Positions 8,256-17,141 are shown, counted from the first letter of the stretch. The stretch is 31,221 bases of DNA from CAYLLT01 sp964548565 (GCA_964548565.1 CAZJTF010000026.1:1-31221), one strand, 5' to 3'. Translations and numbers: made by a program. The notes: generated by a model from the sequence alone, not told the origin.

Positions 8256-10496
8256 TCAGGCCTTCGACTGGTCTCCCTCGCGCGGGAGGGCTTTGGCCGG
8301 ACCTCCGGCGAGCGCTTCCTGGTGCTGGTAGTCGTAGTACGACCGGATCTGCTCGCGGAAGTAGCCGCCGCGGCGGACCTGGGCCGCGTTCAGGACCGCT
8401 CCGAAGATGCGGCCGTTCACGCGCTCGAGTTGCTCTCGTGCACGCTGCACCATGCCACGTGACGTTGCCTTGGCGCGGCAGACGAGGATCACGCCGTCGA
8501 CCAACCCCGTCAGCACGAGTCCGTCGCTGACCAGCAGCAGCGGAGGGCCGTCGAGGATCACCTGGTCGTACAGGCCGGTTGCCTCGGTGAGGAGGTCGCG
8601 CATGTAGGAGCTGGCGAGGAGTTCTGTCGGGTTGGGCGGAATCGGACCGCAGGTCAGGACATCCAGGTTCGGCAGGCCTGTCTTGCTGACGAGTTCAGCC
8701 AGCCGGCCCTGGCCGACCAGCACATTGCTCAACCCCTCACGACGCGTGCCGGAGAAGATCTGCTGCAGCGCCGGCCGATGGAAGTTCGCGTCAACGAGGA
8801 GAACACGCCTGCCGCTCTGCCCCACGGAAATGGCGAGGTTTGACGCGATCGAGGTTTTGCCTTCCTCGGGGCGTGCGCTTGTCACCAGCAGCGTGCGCTG
8901 ACGCTCCGCCGGCGCGCTGAGCAGCAGGTTCGTGCGAACCGTCCGGAAGGCCTCCGCCACCATGGACCGCGGTGCGGCATGCGCCGCCAGTTCCATCGTC
9001 TCGATCGGCACCTCTTCGTCATCGAGATCGGGAACAGTGCCGAGGATGGGCACGTGGGCATACCGCACGACATCGCGCGGCGTCTTGATCGACGTATCCA
9101 TCAGTTCCAGCAGCAAGGCGAGCCCAAGCCCCAACAGTAGCCCAATGAGCGAGCCCGCCGGTACCATCACACCGAATCGGGGAAAGCTGATTTTATCCGG
9201 TGGCTGGGCCCTGAACGGCTGATACACGCGAACCGGATTTCTGTCCTCCTGTACCAGCTGAAGTCGCCCGACGTACTCCCGCATGGCTTCGAGTTCCTTT
9301 TCAAGCTGCTCCTGCTGGTCTTCAAGGTACTGGTACTTAGCAAAGCCTTGATCAAGGTCCCGCTGACGGGCCTCAACGTCAACGAGTCGTTCCCGAAGGC
9401 TCAGCTCCTGTTGCATTGCGTTGAGGTAAGCGGTGTGAGCGGCGTTCCTCTGGTACTCGCGAACCTCGTTCTCCTTCTCCGCCATGAGCTCCCGGAGCCG
9501 CCGGTCGGTCACCTCCAACTGCTGACGCAGCCCCTCGACCGAGCGGTGCTTCTCCCCGACCTGCTGCAGCGTGCTCTGCAGCAGCTGCTCCAGACTGGCT
9601 TTTGCATACTGGAGCGAAGCGACCTCGGGGTCCTGACGGATGGCGCGGAGCAACTCCGGACTCAAACCAACCTGCGAGGCATCGGGCACACTCAGGTTGT
9701 CGTAGATCGCCTTGGCCTGAATCTTTTCCTGTTCGACCCGAGCGGCCTCAATGGTGATCGCCTTCAATTCCTCACCGATCACGTTGACACCTTGCGGCAC
9801 CCCCGGCGTGACAAGCTTCTCCGTAAGAAAAGTCGCCTTGTCATTAATGACTCCATCCAGCTTCTGCTCTAGGCTCTCTAACTTCTGTTTGTATACCAAC
9901 AACTCCTGATAGTTTCGATCTCTGGATGACTGCATCACGGCAGCCATATACTTCTCGATAACTGTGTTCACGATCAACGCCGCATCGTTGGGGTCGCCTG
10001 TTGAAAACGCAACTTGCAGGTAGCTGGACCCCGTAACCTGAGAAACGCTAAGATCTTCTTTAAGATCTTCAAGGGCATCGACCCCATCCTTCTTCTGTTT
10101 GAACCACTTTGTGGTGATAACATTGTTGTCCCGGAGCGCCTGGCTGAGGATCGCCTGGTCTTTGATAAGGACAACCTGGTTAGCGACGTAGCGATTGATC
10201 AGGTCGGTTGTGAGATTCCCGGTCTCACCGAAGACGAGGGGCGTTTTGGGCGTGGGGGACTGCACGTCGATGAGGGAGTGCGCCTGATACTGAGGGTAAT
10301 GCCGGCGAACGTATATCGTCCCGGCCACCGTCAGGCCTGTAATCACGATCCACAAACCCAGGATTAGGAATACACGCTGCTTGAAGATCCGCAGCACATC
10401 GCCGGCGGTCAGGCCGGTGCCGGCAGATGCAGGCCGGCCCATCGGCACCGCGGGAAGAGGAATCCGCTCCGGAATGGTCACAGGCATCATTGTCAT
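8256..10496 (-). CDS. Wzc-like polysaccharide chain-length regulator/tyrosine autokinase
   Basis: A 746-aa inner-membrane protein. ATG 10496 overlaps the exosortase stop by 4 nt (ATGA), with AGGAGA ~9 nt upstream, so translation is probably coupled. The N-terminus has a transmembrane segment (~35-57, FLILGLWIVITGLTVAGTIYV), a Wzz-like domain and long coiled coils (~180-430). A second membrane segment (VPAGSLIGLLLGLGLALLLEL) leads into a BY-kinase domain. Its P-loop reads ARPEEGKTS (K547), the A' motif LLVDANFHRP, and the B motif VILDGPP. The tail has a tyrosine cluster (GGYFREQIRSYYDYQ), the usual autophosphorylation site. Such proteins control length and export of polysaccharide with a Wza-type channel, here encoded two genes upstream. 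Confidence 0.92.
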   Translation of the reverse strand: MTMMPVTIPERIPLPAVPMGRPASAGTGLTAGDVLRIFKQRVFLILGLWIVITGLTVAGTIYVRRHYPQYQAHSLIDVQSPTPKTPLVFGETGNLTTDLINRYVANQVVLIKDQAILSQALRDNNVITTKWFKQKKDGVDALEDLKEDLSVSQVTGSSYLQVAFSTGDPNDAALIVNTVIEKYMAAVMQSSRDRNYQELLVYKQKLESLEQKLDGVINDKATFLTEKLVTPGVPQGVNVIGEELKAITIEAARVEQEKIQAKAIYDNLSVPDASQVGLSPELLRAIRQDPEVASLQYAKASLEQLLQSTLQQVGEKHRSVEGLRQQLEVTDRRLRELMAEKENEVREYQRNAAHTAYLNAMQQELSLRERLVDVEARQRDLDQGFAKYQYLEDQQEQLEKELEAMREYVGRLQLVQEDRNPVRVYQPFRAQPPDKISFPRFGVMVPAGSLIGLLLGLGLALLLELMDTSIKTPRDVVRYAHVPILGTVPDLDDEEVPIETMELAAHAAPRSMVAEAFRTVRTNLLLSAPAERQRTLLVTSARPEEGKTSIASNLAISVGQSGRRVLLVDANFHRPALQQIFSGTRREGLSNVLVGQGRLAELVSKTGLPNLDVLTCGPIPPNPTELLASSYMRDLLTEATGLYDQVILDGPPLLLVSDGLVLTGLVDGVILVCRAKATSRGMVQRAREQLERVNGRIFGAVLNAAQVRRGGYFREQIRSYYDYQHQEALAGGPAKALPREGDQSKA

Positions 10497-11452
10497 GACA
10501 CCATCTCTCCTGCTGGGGACGAGGGAGCTGCATCCTCCCGGCCATCTTCCACGAACAAATGGCTCAGGATGTACGACATCCCCCAGTACAGCGCAAATGC
10601 AACAAACAACATGCCCAGGCCGAGCAGCATGTGGGCCGAGCCGCGGGCGAGTTCTTCCTGTCCGAAAACAACCATGAGGCCGGTGGTGGTAACACGCACG
10701 ATATTGCAGAAGATCGCAATCGGCACGCAGGCCAAAACCATGATCATTCGCTGCCACATCGGACGCTCGTGCACGAACGCCATGGCGACACCGAGCGCCG
10801 TCATGGTCATCATCAAGCGCATGCCGCTGCACGCCCTCTCGATGTCGAGCGTCCCGGACCTGCCCTGGTAGACATATTCCACCACGGTCCCCTGGGCCTC
10901 GGCGATCATTCCCGGCAGCACCGAAAGGACGGCGGCGGACACGTTCGACGCGATCCCGCGGAGCGGCATCGTCATCTGGTCATACAGCCGCTGGGGCACG
11001 GGCATGGCGAACAGCAGAAATGCCACCGCGAACCAGCTCCATCGGGCAAGGGGCCAGCCGCAGACCATCAGCACGATGCCCATCACCGTCAGAACGAGCG
11101 AAATGGTCTTCGGGTACTCCTGCTGAACCAGGGTGCTGCGCGCGTAAAGCGCGAAGGCAGCCAGGAGCAGCAGTGCCCCCACCAGGCGCCCGGCCGTTCC
11201 GTCGGAGGGAAGCCCGCGAGGCATCCGATCCCGCTGCAGGTACAGGTAGTAGAGACTGAAAAAGGGGATGATGAAGCCGTGCGACCAGTCGCCGTTATCG
11301 CTCCAGATGAACACCAGACGCTCAATCACGTGTCGGTAGTACAGGCCGAAGATAATCGCGAGGATCACGACCTGCGCAGCAACAATGGGCAGGCCGATCC
11401 CTGTCCGGGACGGCCGCTCCAGGAGAACGGGCGGTCGCTGCATCTGCGTCAT
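10493..11452 (-). CDS. Exosortase (EpsH-type transmembrane sorting protease/transpeptidase)
   Basis: A 319-aa multipass membrane protein with about 8 hydrophobic segments. It has the exosortase/archaeosortase triad: C208 in ERACSGMR, R253 in FCNIVRVT, and H274 in GSAHMLLGLG. These enzymes cut PEP-CTERM tails and probably attach or release the protein with exopolysaccharide. A substrate (597-1157) is present in the same window. The start is ATG 11452; a second ATG lies 9 nt downstream and neither has a strong Shine-Dalgarno. The gene lies 81 bp after the Wza-like gene and overlaps the Wzc-like gene by 4 nt, so it is embedded in the export operon, a common arrangement for exosortases. The numbered exosortase subfamily cannot be assigned by eye. 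Confidence 0.93.
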   Translation of the reverse strand: MTQMQRPPVLLERPSRTGIGLPIVAAQVVILAIIFGLYYRHVIERLVFIWSDNGDWSHGFIIPFFSLYYLYLQRDRMPRGLPSDGTAGRLVGALLLLAAFALYARSTLVQQEYPKTISLVLTVMGIVLMVCGWPLARWSWFAVAFLLFAMPVPQRLYDQMTMPLRGIASNVSAAVLSVLPGMIAEAQGTVVEYVYQGRSGTLDIERACSGMRLMMTMTALGVAMAFVHERPMWQRMIMVLACVPIAIFCNIVRVTTTGLMVVFGQEELARGSAHMLLGLGMLFVAFALYWGMSYILSHLFVEDGREDAAPSSPAGEMVS

Positions 11453-11533
11453 GCGATAGTATCCGGTGCTCCGGCCCCCCGGGGCAGTCTCAGCATCTGC
11501 TCTCCCCGTATCGAGTTGCGAGCGCGGCGCGAC

Positions 11534-13210
11534 TCATGGGAAAAGCCCGGGAAACCTCTGCAGTAAAAGGGATCGCCGAACGTCATCCGGATTATTCTTC
11601 GGCGAATATGCGTCGATGTCCCCGAAGTTGCGGTCATACACAAAACCGAACCCGTACGTGAGCCGGAACGAATTGCGGATCGTCGCCAGGAATGGTGCGA
11701 TCGCGTGCGTCCCCACGTTCACGACGTCATCAGGCTTCAGATACAGATCGGGATCGCGTCCCTCCATGATCCGGGCAAGATCCCACTGCGTGGTTTCCTC
11801 GCGATCCCCGTCCAGGCGACGTGTGATCTCGCACCGCGTCGGCCATGCCAGGGCATCGAGCCCGCCTGCAGCCGCGATCGCCTGCCGGAGGGTGATTGCC
11901 TGCCCCGTCAATGAATATACGCCGGGACGGACCACATGGCCCATCAGGTAAAACACACCAACATGCCCCGCGTCGAGGCGGATGAAGTCATTGGGTTCGA
12001 TCACGACGTTGTAATTCGGGTCGCCGTTCATGAGCTTCTCGGCGGGCACGCGGATAATCCGCTGTTCTCCGCCGGGAGCCAACTCCTCCCAATCGACGCG
12101 GGCCGCGGCGTTCTCCGGCACCGGCTGCGACTCCGCTGCCGGCATGGTGGCCGGCGGAAGCTGGGCGGCGCCGGGCGCCTGGGGGGTTGACTCGATGAAC
12201 TTGTCGTTGACAAAGATGAAGGGCGGCAGTGTCGGCGCCGTTGAGGGGGCGGACGCGTTGAACTCGGACGTTGTGCCGGCCTGCGGCGTCTGGACAGCTG
12301 CGTCCGCCGGCGACTTGCGGACCGGCGAAATGGCCTCGAGCAGTTCTTCTTCGCTCTGTTCACCCGGCAGAGCGATACCGCCGTTTGACGGGGCGGTTGC
12401 CGCCGCAGCCTGGACCGGTATGGGCGGGACAGGCGGGTTCGGACCACTCGCCATCTCCGCCATCGAAACCGGACTCACGGGCGGCGCGGTCCCGTCGGGC
12501 GGCAACGCCGGCGTTCCCTCCGTCGTCCGGGCACCGCGGTCCCGGATCTTGCGGGGCTTCGGCTCGTTCCGAATGACAAAGATGGTCTTAATTGACGGGT
12601 CCAGGCCCCCCGCCTGGTTGATCGCCTCCCGCAGCCGGAAGTCCGGAGGGATGATGCGATACCGCCCTGGTGCCTGAATCGATCCGCCGATGTTGTAGAC
12701 CCGCTGCTGCTGGCTCAGGAAAGTCACGACGACGGTGGGGTCGGAGTCGGGACGGAAAATTCCTGCGTTCTTCGACCGCTGCACGATTTCCGAGCGGAGT
12801 TCCCGGGCGGTCATGTCCTGGACGTTCAAATAGCCGAGCGTCGGCACGAAGATGTACCCGAGCTCATCAACAACGGGGGTGAACTCGCTCTCCGTATCCC
12901 GCGCGATGAAGTCGAGGATCCGAATCGACAGGGCATCACCGACCCCGATCTGATACTCCTGGACGGTCTGGACGAGATCGTCCGGCGTCGGATCAACGGC
13001 GTTGGGGACACCGGCCGGCGTGTCGCGGAAGCTGATCGTCTGCTGAATCTCGTTCACGTTGTTGTCGCGGAAGTTTCCGACCTGGGTGGGGTCCAAAAAC
13101 GAGTTCCACCACGAGGAAGCGCACCCGGTGCAGGCCGCCAGAAAGACGGCGGCCAGGAAAGTGCCTTGTTTCCGTGACGAGACTTGAACAACTTGCATGG
13201 TCACCGCCAT
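11534..13210 (-). CDS. Wza-like polysaccharide export lipoprotein (SLBB domains)
   Basis: A 558-aa outer-membrane polysaccharide export protein. ATG 13210 and 13198 are both possible; either gives a lipoprotein signal peptide with lipobox LAAC. The polysaccharide export domain begins at ~residue 85 (YQIGVGDALSIRILD, VDELGYIFVPTLGYLNV). The first SLBB region follows (VYNIGGSIQAPGRYRI, LREAINQAGGL). A second SLBB is near the C-terminus (VFYLMGHVVRPGVYSLTG, LRQAIAAAGGLD). Between them lie ~150 residues of Pro/Ala/Thr-rich low complexity, unusual for E. coli-type Wza. It is first in the export operon with the exosortase and autokinase. It probably forms the secretin-like outer-membrane channel through which exopolysaccharide leaves the cell. 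Confidence 0.9.
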   Translation of the reverse strand: MAVTMQVVQVSSRKQGTFLAAVFLAACTGCASSWWNSFLDPTQVGNFRDNNVNEIQQTISFRDTPAGVPNAVDPTPDDLVQTVQEYQIGVGDALSIRILDFIARDTESEFTPVVDELGYIFVPTLGYLNVQDMTARELRSEIVQRSKNAGIFRPDSDPTVVVTFLSQQQRVYNIGGSIQAPGRYRIIPPDFRLREAINQAGGLDPSIKTIFVIRNEPKPRKIRDRGARTTEGTPALPPDGTAPPVSPVSMAEMASGPNPPVPPIPVQAAAATAPSNGGIALPGEQSEEELLEAISPVRKSPADAAVQTPQAGTTSEFNASAPSTAPTLPPFIFVNDKFIESTPQAPGAAQLPPATMPAAESQPVPENAAARVDWEELAPGGEQRIIRVPAEKLMNGDPNYNVVIEPNDFIRLDAGHVGVFYLMGHVVRPGVYSLTGQAITLRQAIAAAGGLDALAWPTRCEITRRLDGDREETTQWDLARIMEGRDPDLYLKPDDVVNVGTHAIAPFLATIRNSFRLTYGFGFVYDRNFGDIDAYSPKNNPDDVRRSLLLQRFPGLFP

Positions 13211-13558
13211 GTCGAGATCGAGCCAGCGCGTTGTACGACGGTTAAGCCGGTCGATGAGTACACACGCGCCCGTGAGTGGCACATGAACCCGGCAAACGAT
13301 CGGCGGCGCCGCCTCCCCCTCTTGCACGCCGGGCCCACCAAGCTGCCCGGCGTAAAAACGGCGCCCATCCATAAGCCGCCGATTGCAGCTTAGTTATCGG
13401 CACGCCTTCTGACGTCGGTTGAGTACAGACGCTGCCAATACGAAGAAGTCTTTTTGAATTTAACCTCCCGCAACGGAAGAGGTTGTCCTCCCGACCCGGC
13501 GCATTCACCCAGCCGCATGCTTCTGCGAGACTTGATGTAAGCGATCCGAGCGAATCAG
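13211..13558. other. Intergenic region upstream of the export operon
   Basis: 348 bp without a supportable gene, between the HAD gene stop and the Wza-like gene start (both minus strand). A weak hairpin (AACCTC at 13462-13467 with GAGGTT at 13479-13484) has no T-run on the minus strand. The promoter for the export operon should lie here, but no clear sigma-70 or sigma-54 pair could be made out. Confidence 0.4.
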
Positions 13559-14269
13559 TCAATCCGCCGTCTGCGGCCGGTCCGAGAGACGGATTTCCAG
13601 CTCTCGCAGCGTCCCAACCCTGGCCTCCGGGATCCCGTCGGGGTGAGGCGGAATCCTCGCGTACACCCCCTCGCTGCGGCAAATCTGCACGGTGCGCCAA
13701 CCCAGGCGCCGGGGGGCGACGAAGTCCTTGGCAGCGTTGTCCGCCACATACAGACAGGCGGCCCCCTTGCAGCCGGTCACGTGTTGAATCAGCTCGAAGC
13801 CCCGAGGGTGAGGCTTCCAATAAGGAGTGCCCCATACGTCCGTCAGCACGATGGGGTCGAGCCATTCCGACAGACACAAAGCGGCGACTTTCCGCTCCTG
13901 CATCGCCAGCGGACCATCGGAGACCAGCCCCAGGTGAAGGAGCCCTTTGAGTTCTCTGAGCAGTTCCGCCGCATCAGGCGCCAGTTGGATCGTCGGTGTG
14001 TGCTCCCGATAGCACCAGACCATGCCGGGGACCAGGTTTTCAGGATCGGGGCAGCCGAACTCGGCCAGGAGCGTGTCGAAAATCCGCCGCCGGTCGCCGG
14101 TTTCAAAGAGTTCCCGCATCCGGGCGACCGGGTCCACCGGGCAAGCGATCCGCTGCCTGAGCCAATCACCCACGGCCTCGAACCCGCTATAGGCGTAGCT
14201 TCGCTCGGCATAGAGCGTGTCGTCGAGGTCAAAGACGAGCACACGGATGCCTTCGAGGACGACGGCCAT
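13559..14269 (-). CDS. HAD-superfamily hydrolase
   Basis: A 236-aa cytoplasmic phosphatase-type protein with all four HAD motifs in order: motif I VFDLDDTLY (nucleophile D14, acid/base D16), motif II LVSDG, motif III lysine in YWKPHPRGF, and motif IV YVADNAAKDF. A helical cap follows motif I. The overall pattern (GTPYWKPHPRGFE, ADNAAKDFVAPRRLGW) resembles the small HAD partners of ATP-grasp ligases rather than phosphoglycolate phosphatase. It starts 6 bp after the ATP-grasp gene, so the two form an operon. The substrate is unknown; a pathway with the ATP-grasp enzyme is inferred from position. Confidence 0.88.
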   Translation of the reverse strand: MAVVLEGIRVLVFDLDDTLYAERSYAYSGFEAVGDWLRQRIACPVDPVARMRELFETGDRRRIFDTLLAEFGCPDPENLVPGMVWCYREHTPTIQLAPDAAELLRELKGLLHLGLVSDGPLAMQERKVAALCLSEWLDPIVLTDVWGTPYWKPHPRGFELIQHVTGCKGAACLYVADNAAKDFVAPRRLGWRTVQICRSEGVYARIPPHPDGIPEARVGTLRELEIRLSDRPQTAD

Positions 14270-14275
14270 GGGCGT

Positions 14276-15286
14276 TCAAACTGTCCGGAAGAACGACTGG
14301 TGATAGCGGAGCATCGTGAGCCCGTCCCGGAACTGGCCGGGACGGATTCGCGGCACACGTCCCATCCACTCCATGAGCAGCCAGCGGGGGAAGTCCGCCC
14401 CGGCCTGGATCGACAGCGGAACGCCCCCGGCGAAACGCGGGTTGATCTCGATGACGCGGACGCGGCCCTCCGGCGTCACGATGACCTGGATCGTAATCGC
14501 CCCACGGCACGCGCCGAGCGCCTCGGCCACCCGCATCCCGGTCGCCATGACACCTTCCTGGCGGACCGTGCGTGCCCGGGTAACCTCTCCCCCCCGGACC
14601 TCGATCCGCTGACGCGGTACCGCGCATCGGGGGACACCGTCGTACCCCGTGTACACGTCGATCGTGTGCTCGATGCCGGGAACGAATTCCTGCAGGATCG
14701 CGTCCGGCACCCGTCGCGTGAAGATGTTCAGGTCTTCGCGGCTGCGGATGACGTAGTTGCCCTTGCTCGCGCTGCCCTCCCGCGGCTTGAGGAAGTACGG
14801 GAACGAATGCCGGCGACGACGCAGCACCTCAGGCGGCAGCCACGTCTCCGGCGTGTCGATCCCGTTCTCACGAAGGAAGCCAGCAGTCTGGAGTTTGTCC
14901 TGGCACTGCTGGATGACCTCGGGGGACGAGACCAGGGCGACGCAGCCGTCGGCCAGGAACAAATCGCGGGCTTTCGCGATGGGTGCCAGTTCGGGGTCTA
15001 TCAGAGGAACAAGGAAGTCGATCTTCTCCCGGCGAACCAGACGACGGAGTGCCGTCACGTACGCGGAATCGCTCACCGGCGGAACCTCGTGCACCCGGTC
15101 AGCGACGCCGGCCGCCGCAACCATGTTGTCGATATCCGCGATGTGAATGAAAGGCCGCAGATGCAGCGCACGCGCCGCCCGGATGAAGGCCTGGATCAGT
15201 TCGACGCGCCGCCCGGCGCAGGAGAAAAGCAGTCGAACCTGCCGACGTCCCGCCCCGGCTCCCAAGATGGCCCCCAGGTCTGTCAT
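14276..15286 (-). CDS. ATP-grasp carboxylate-amine ligase-like protein
   Basis: A 336-aa protein resembling short forms of the carbamoyl-phosphate synthase large subunit. An N-terminal Rossmann-like pre-ATP-grasp domain (RLLFSCAGRRVELIQAF, then DIDNMVAAAGVAD) precedes the ATP-grasp core. The core shows the lysine-bearing strand FPYFLKPREGSASKG, then ILQEFVPGIEHTIDVY, and the metal-binding strand VRVIEINPRFAGG. Such enzymes activate a carboxylate with ATP and couple it to an amine or thiol; the substrate cannot be read from the sequence. The start at 15286 is the first in-frame ATG and has no strong Shine-Dalgarno. It pairs with the downstream HAD gene and lies near the polysaccharide export locus. 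A role in modifying a surface glycan or a small peptide is possible but unproven. Confidence 0.88.
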   Translation of the reverse strand: MTDLGAILGAGAGRRQVRLLFSCAGRRVELIQAFIRAARALHLRPFIHIADIDNMVAAAGVADRVHEVPPVSDSAYVTALRRLVRREKIDFLVPLIDPELAPIAKARDLFLADGCVALVSSPEVIQQCQDKLQTAGFLRENGIDTPETWLPPEVLRRRRHSFPYFLKPREGSASKGNYVIRSREDLNIFTRRVPDAILQEFVPGIEHTIDVYTGYDGVPRCAVPRQRIEVRGGEVTRARTVRQEGVMATGMRVAEALGACRGAITIQVIVTPEGRVRVIEINPRFAGGVPLSIQAGADFPRWLLMEWMGRVPRIRPGQFRDGLTMLRYHQSFFRTV

Positions 15287-15503
15287 TGATCATCCGGTTC
15301 CGATTGCGATGGCGGCCCGGAGGTGACGCTCAGGTCGGGAACTTCCGGCTGCCAGCGCATGGCGGCCGGATAATATCGGCGGAATTGGGGCCCGACAACA
15401 GCCGCCGATGCGGCTGATCCCGCATGATCCGGCCGGAGTGACAGCAGTCCCTTGACTCACTGGAGGCCATTCTCGCGGCGCCGTGCGCAGGCCCGGATAG
15501 AGG

Positions 15504-15550
15504 ACGGGGAGGCGCGCCAGGCGCCTCCCCGTTCCCCCGGCGCAGCCGGG
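15504..15550 (-). terminator. Two consecutive GC-rich hairpins, possible terminator of the 15597 gene
   Basis: The first hairpin is a perfect 12-bp stem (15504-15515 with 15521-15532) with a 5-nt loop. The second is CCCGGC-GCA-GCCGGG (15536-15550). They lie 47 nt past the stop of the small coiled-coil gene on the minus strand. Neither is followed by a strong T-run on that strand, so termination may be factor-assisted. They sit within the 310-bp gap 15287-15596, which otherwise shows no gene. Confidence 0.45.
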
Positions 15551-15596
15551 TTTCATCCTCCAATTTACGCTCTTCCCCTCCGTCGATTGAGGCGGC

Positions 15597-15863
15597 TCAG
15601 CGGGACCGATTGTTATCGTCCAGCATCTTCCGGAGCTGCCCGTTTTCCCGTCGTGTGGCCTCCAGGTCAAAGAGCAGGTACTTAATCGAGAGCCGGAGAA
15701 AATCGATGCTCTCGTGCAGGCTGCTGACCGTGCGTTTCAGCTCCTGGTGACGCTGCCGCGTCTCCTCCGCCAGCATACTCAGACGTTCCCGTTCGGGTTC
15801 GGGGAGAGTTCCGAGCTCTGCGACCAGCTCGCTCAGCCTTTTCTGGAATGTTCCCTCGTCCAT
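15597..15863 (-). CDS. Small coiled-coil protein of unknown function
   Basis: An 88-aa acidic/basic helical protein. ATG 15863 is chosen because GGAGG lies 9 nt upstream; an earlier ATG at 15869 is too close to it. Heptad-like spacing of Leu/Ile is visible through most of its length (FQKRLSELVAELGTL, ERERLSMLAEETRQR, SLHESIDFLRLSIKYLLF). The C-terminal RRENGQLRKMLDDN resembles a leucine-zipper segment. There is no signal peptide and no catalytic motif. It probably oligomerises or binds a partner. No family is recognised. It stands alone between hairpins and a 323-bp gap. Confidence 0.65.
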   Translation of the reverse strand: MDEGTFQKRLSELVAELGTLPEPERERLSMLAEETRQRHQELKRTVSSLHESIDFLRLSIKYLLFDLEATRRENGQLRKMLDDNNRSR

Positions 15864-16186
15864 GCGCATCTCCCTCCCAACAGACACAGCGCGATTGCGC
15901 ACTGCAGGACGTGCGTACGCGGCCTACTGCACGGCCAATGCCATTGAGGAGAGCACACCGGTCTTAGACCGTAAGCAGCGATAAAGACTGAGCTTAAGGA
16001 TGATCCACCGGGCCACCGCTCGCCGGGTCTCCGGCTTCCGCGCATGTCGGCACGTTGCGCCAGGGCAACATCCGACGGCGGCAATCCGACGACTGGAATC
16101 CCGTAACCTATGAGGAGAATTGTTGTTGCGTCTTGTTTCCCTGCAGCAACGTCGATACGGCACGAATACCGCAAGGGCGGCCCGGG
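15864..16186. other. Intergenic region between purC and the coiled-coil gene
   Basis: 323 bp with no supportable gene on either strand. The purC stop is at its right edge and the coiled-coil gene's Shine-Dalgarno at its left edge. No clear hairpin, repeat or promoter pair was found. Confidence 0.4.
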
Positions 16187-17086
16187 TCAGCCCGTGGTCG
16201 CTGAAAAGGGGCATCCGGTCAGCCGCTCATATGCCTCGATGTACTTGGCGCTGGTTTTCGTGACCACGTCGTCCGGCAGGACCGGCCCGGGCGGGGTCTT
16301 GTTCCAGTGGAGTGTCTCGAGGTAGTTGCGGACGTACTGCTTGTCGAAGCTGGCCTGGTCCCGGCCTGGGGCGTAGTCGTCCGCCGGCCAGAAGCGTGAT
16401 GAATCTGGCGTCAGCACCTCGTCGATCAGGATCAGTTCGCCCTGATGGTGTCCCCACTCGAACTTCGTATCGGCGATGATGACGCCTCGCTGGCGGGCGT
16501 ACTCGGCGGCCCGGCGGTACAGATCGATGCTGGCGTCACGGACACGTGTCATCACGGCCTCGCCGACCAACTCGGAGGCGCGCTCGAACGAGACATTCTC
16601 GTCGTGACCGGATTCCTCTTTCGTGGCCGGCGTGAAAATCGGCTCGGGCAGTCGGTCGCACTGCTTGAGGCCATCCGGGAGCCGGATCCCGCAGACCGAG
16701 CGGCTCTGCTGGTACTCCTTCCAGCCGCTGCCGGCCAGGTATCCTCGCACGACGCACTCGATCGGTACCACCTTGGTTTTGCGGACCAGCATCGCCCGTC
16801 CTTGGAGCTGGGGCAGGTACCGGTCAAACCCGGTGGGTGCGCGGTCCTCCACCATCTCGAGCAGATGGTGAGGCGTGCGCACGATCGTCTCGAACCAGAA
16901 TGCACTGAGGCGCGTCAGCACCTCGCCTTTGTAGGGGATACCGTTAGGCATCACGACGTCAAAGGCGCTGATCCGGTCGGTCGCGACGATCAGCAGCTTG
17001 TCGCCGAGATCGTACACGTCGCGCACTTTGCCGCGACGCACGGGAAAGCCGGGAATCTCCGTCTGCAGGACGACAGGGACGCTCAT
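16187..17086 (-). CDS. purC: Phosphoribosylaminoimidazole-succinocarboxamide synthase (SAICAR synthetase)
   Basis: A 299-aa cytoplasmic enzyme joining CAIR and aspartate with ATP in de novo purine synthesis. Family signatures are GKVRDVYDLGDKLLIVATDR near the N-terminus, SAFDVVMPNGIPYKG, VECVVRGYL-type IECVVRGYLAGSGW, TKEESGHDENVSF, IIADTKFEWG, and DEVLTPDSSRFW. This is the long (~300-aa) form. ATG 17086 is preferred because the conserved fold starts soon after; ATG 17098 is also possible and neither has a clear Shine-Dalgarno. It lies 55 bp downstream of an exported-protein gene in the same direction; no purine gene cluster is present. Confidence 0.95.
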   Translation of the reverse strand: MSVPVVLQTEIPGFPVRRGKVRDVYDLGDKLLIVATDRISAFDVVMPNGIPYKGEVLTRLSAFWFETIVRTPHHLLEMVEDRAPTGFDRYLPQLQGRAMLVRKTKVVPIECVVRGYLAGSGWKEYQQSRSVCGIRLPDGLKQCDRLPEPIFTPATKEESGHDENVSFERASELVGEAVMTRVRDASIDLYRRAAEYARQRGVIIADTKFEWGHHQGELILIDEVLTPDSSRFWPADDYAPGRDQASFDKQYVRNYLETLHWNKTPPGPVLPDDVVTKTSAKYIEAYERLTGCPFSATTG

Positions 17087-17141
17087 GCGCGACACCATGG
17101 GTTGGGGAAAACCGGACAGGCGGCGCAAGCCCGGACCGCCC

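Noticed and set aside
13462..13484. Terminator after the HAD gene
   Set aside because: The 6-bp stem has an 11-nt loop and no T-run on the relevant strand.
13643..15289. A 548-codon plus-strand open frame
   Set aside because: It is antisense to both the HAD and ATP-grasp genes, whose motifs are unambiguous.
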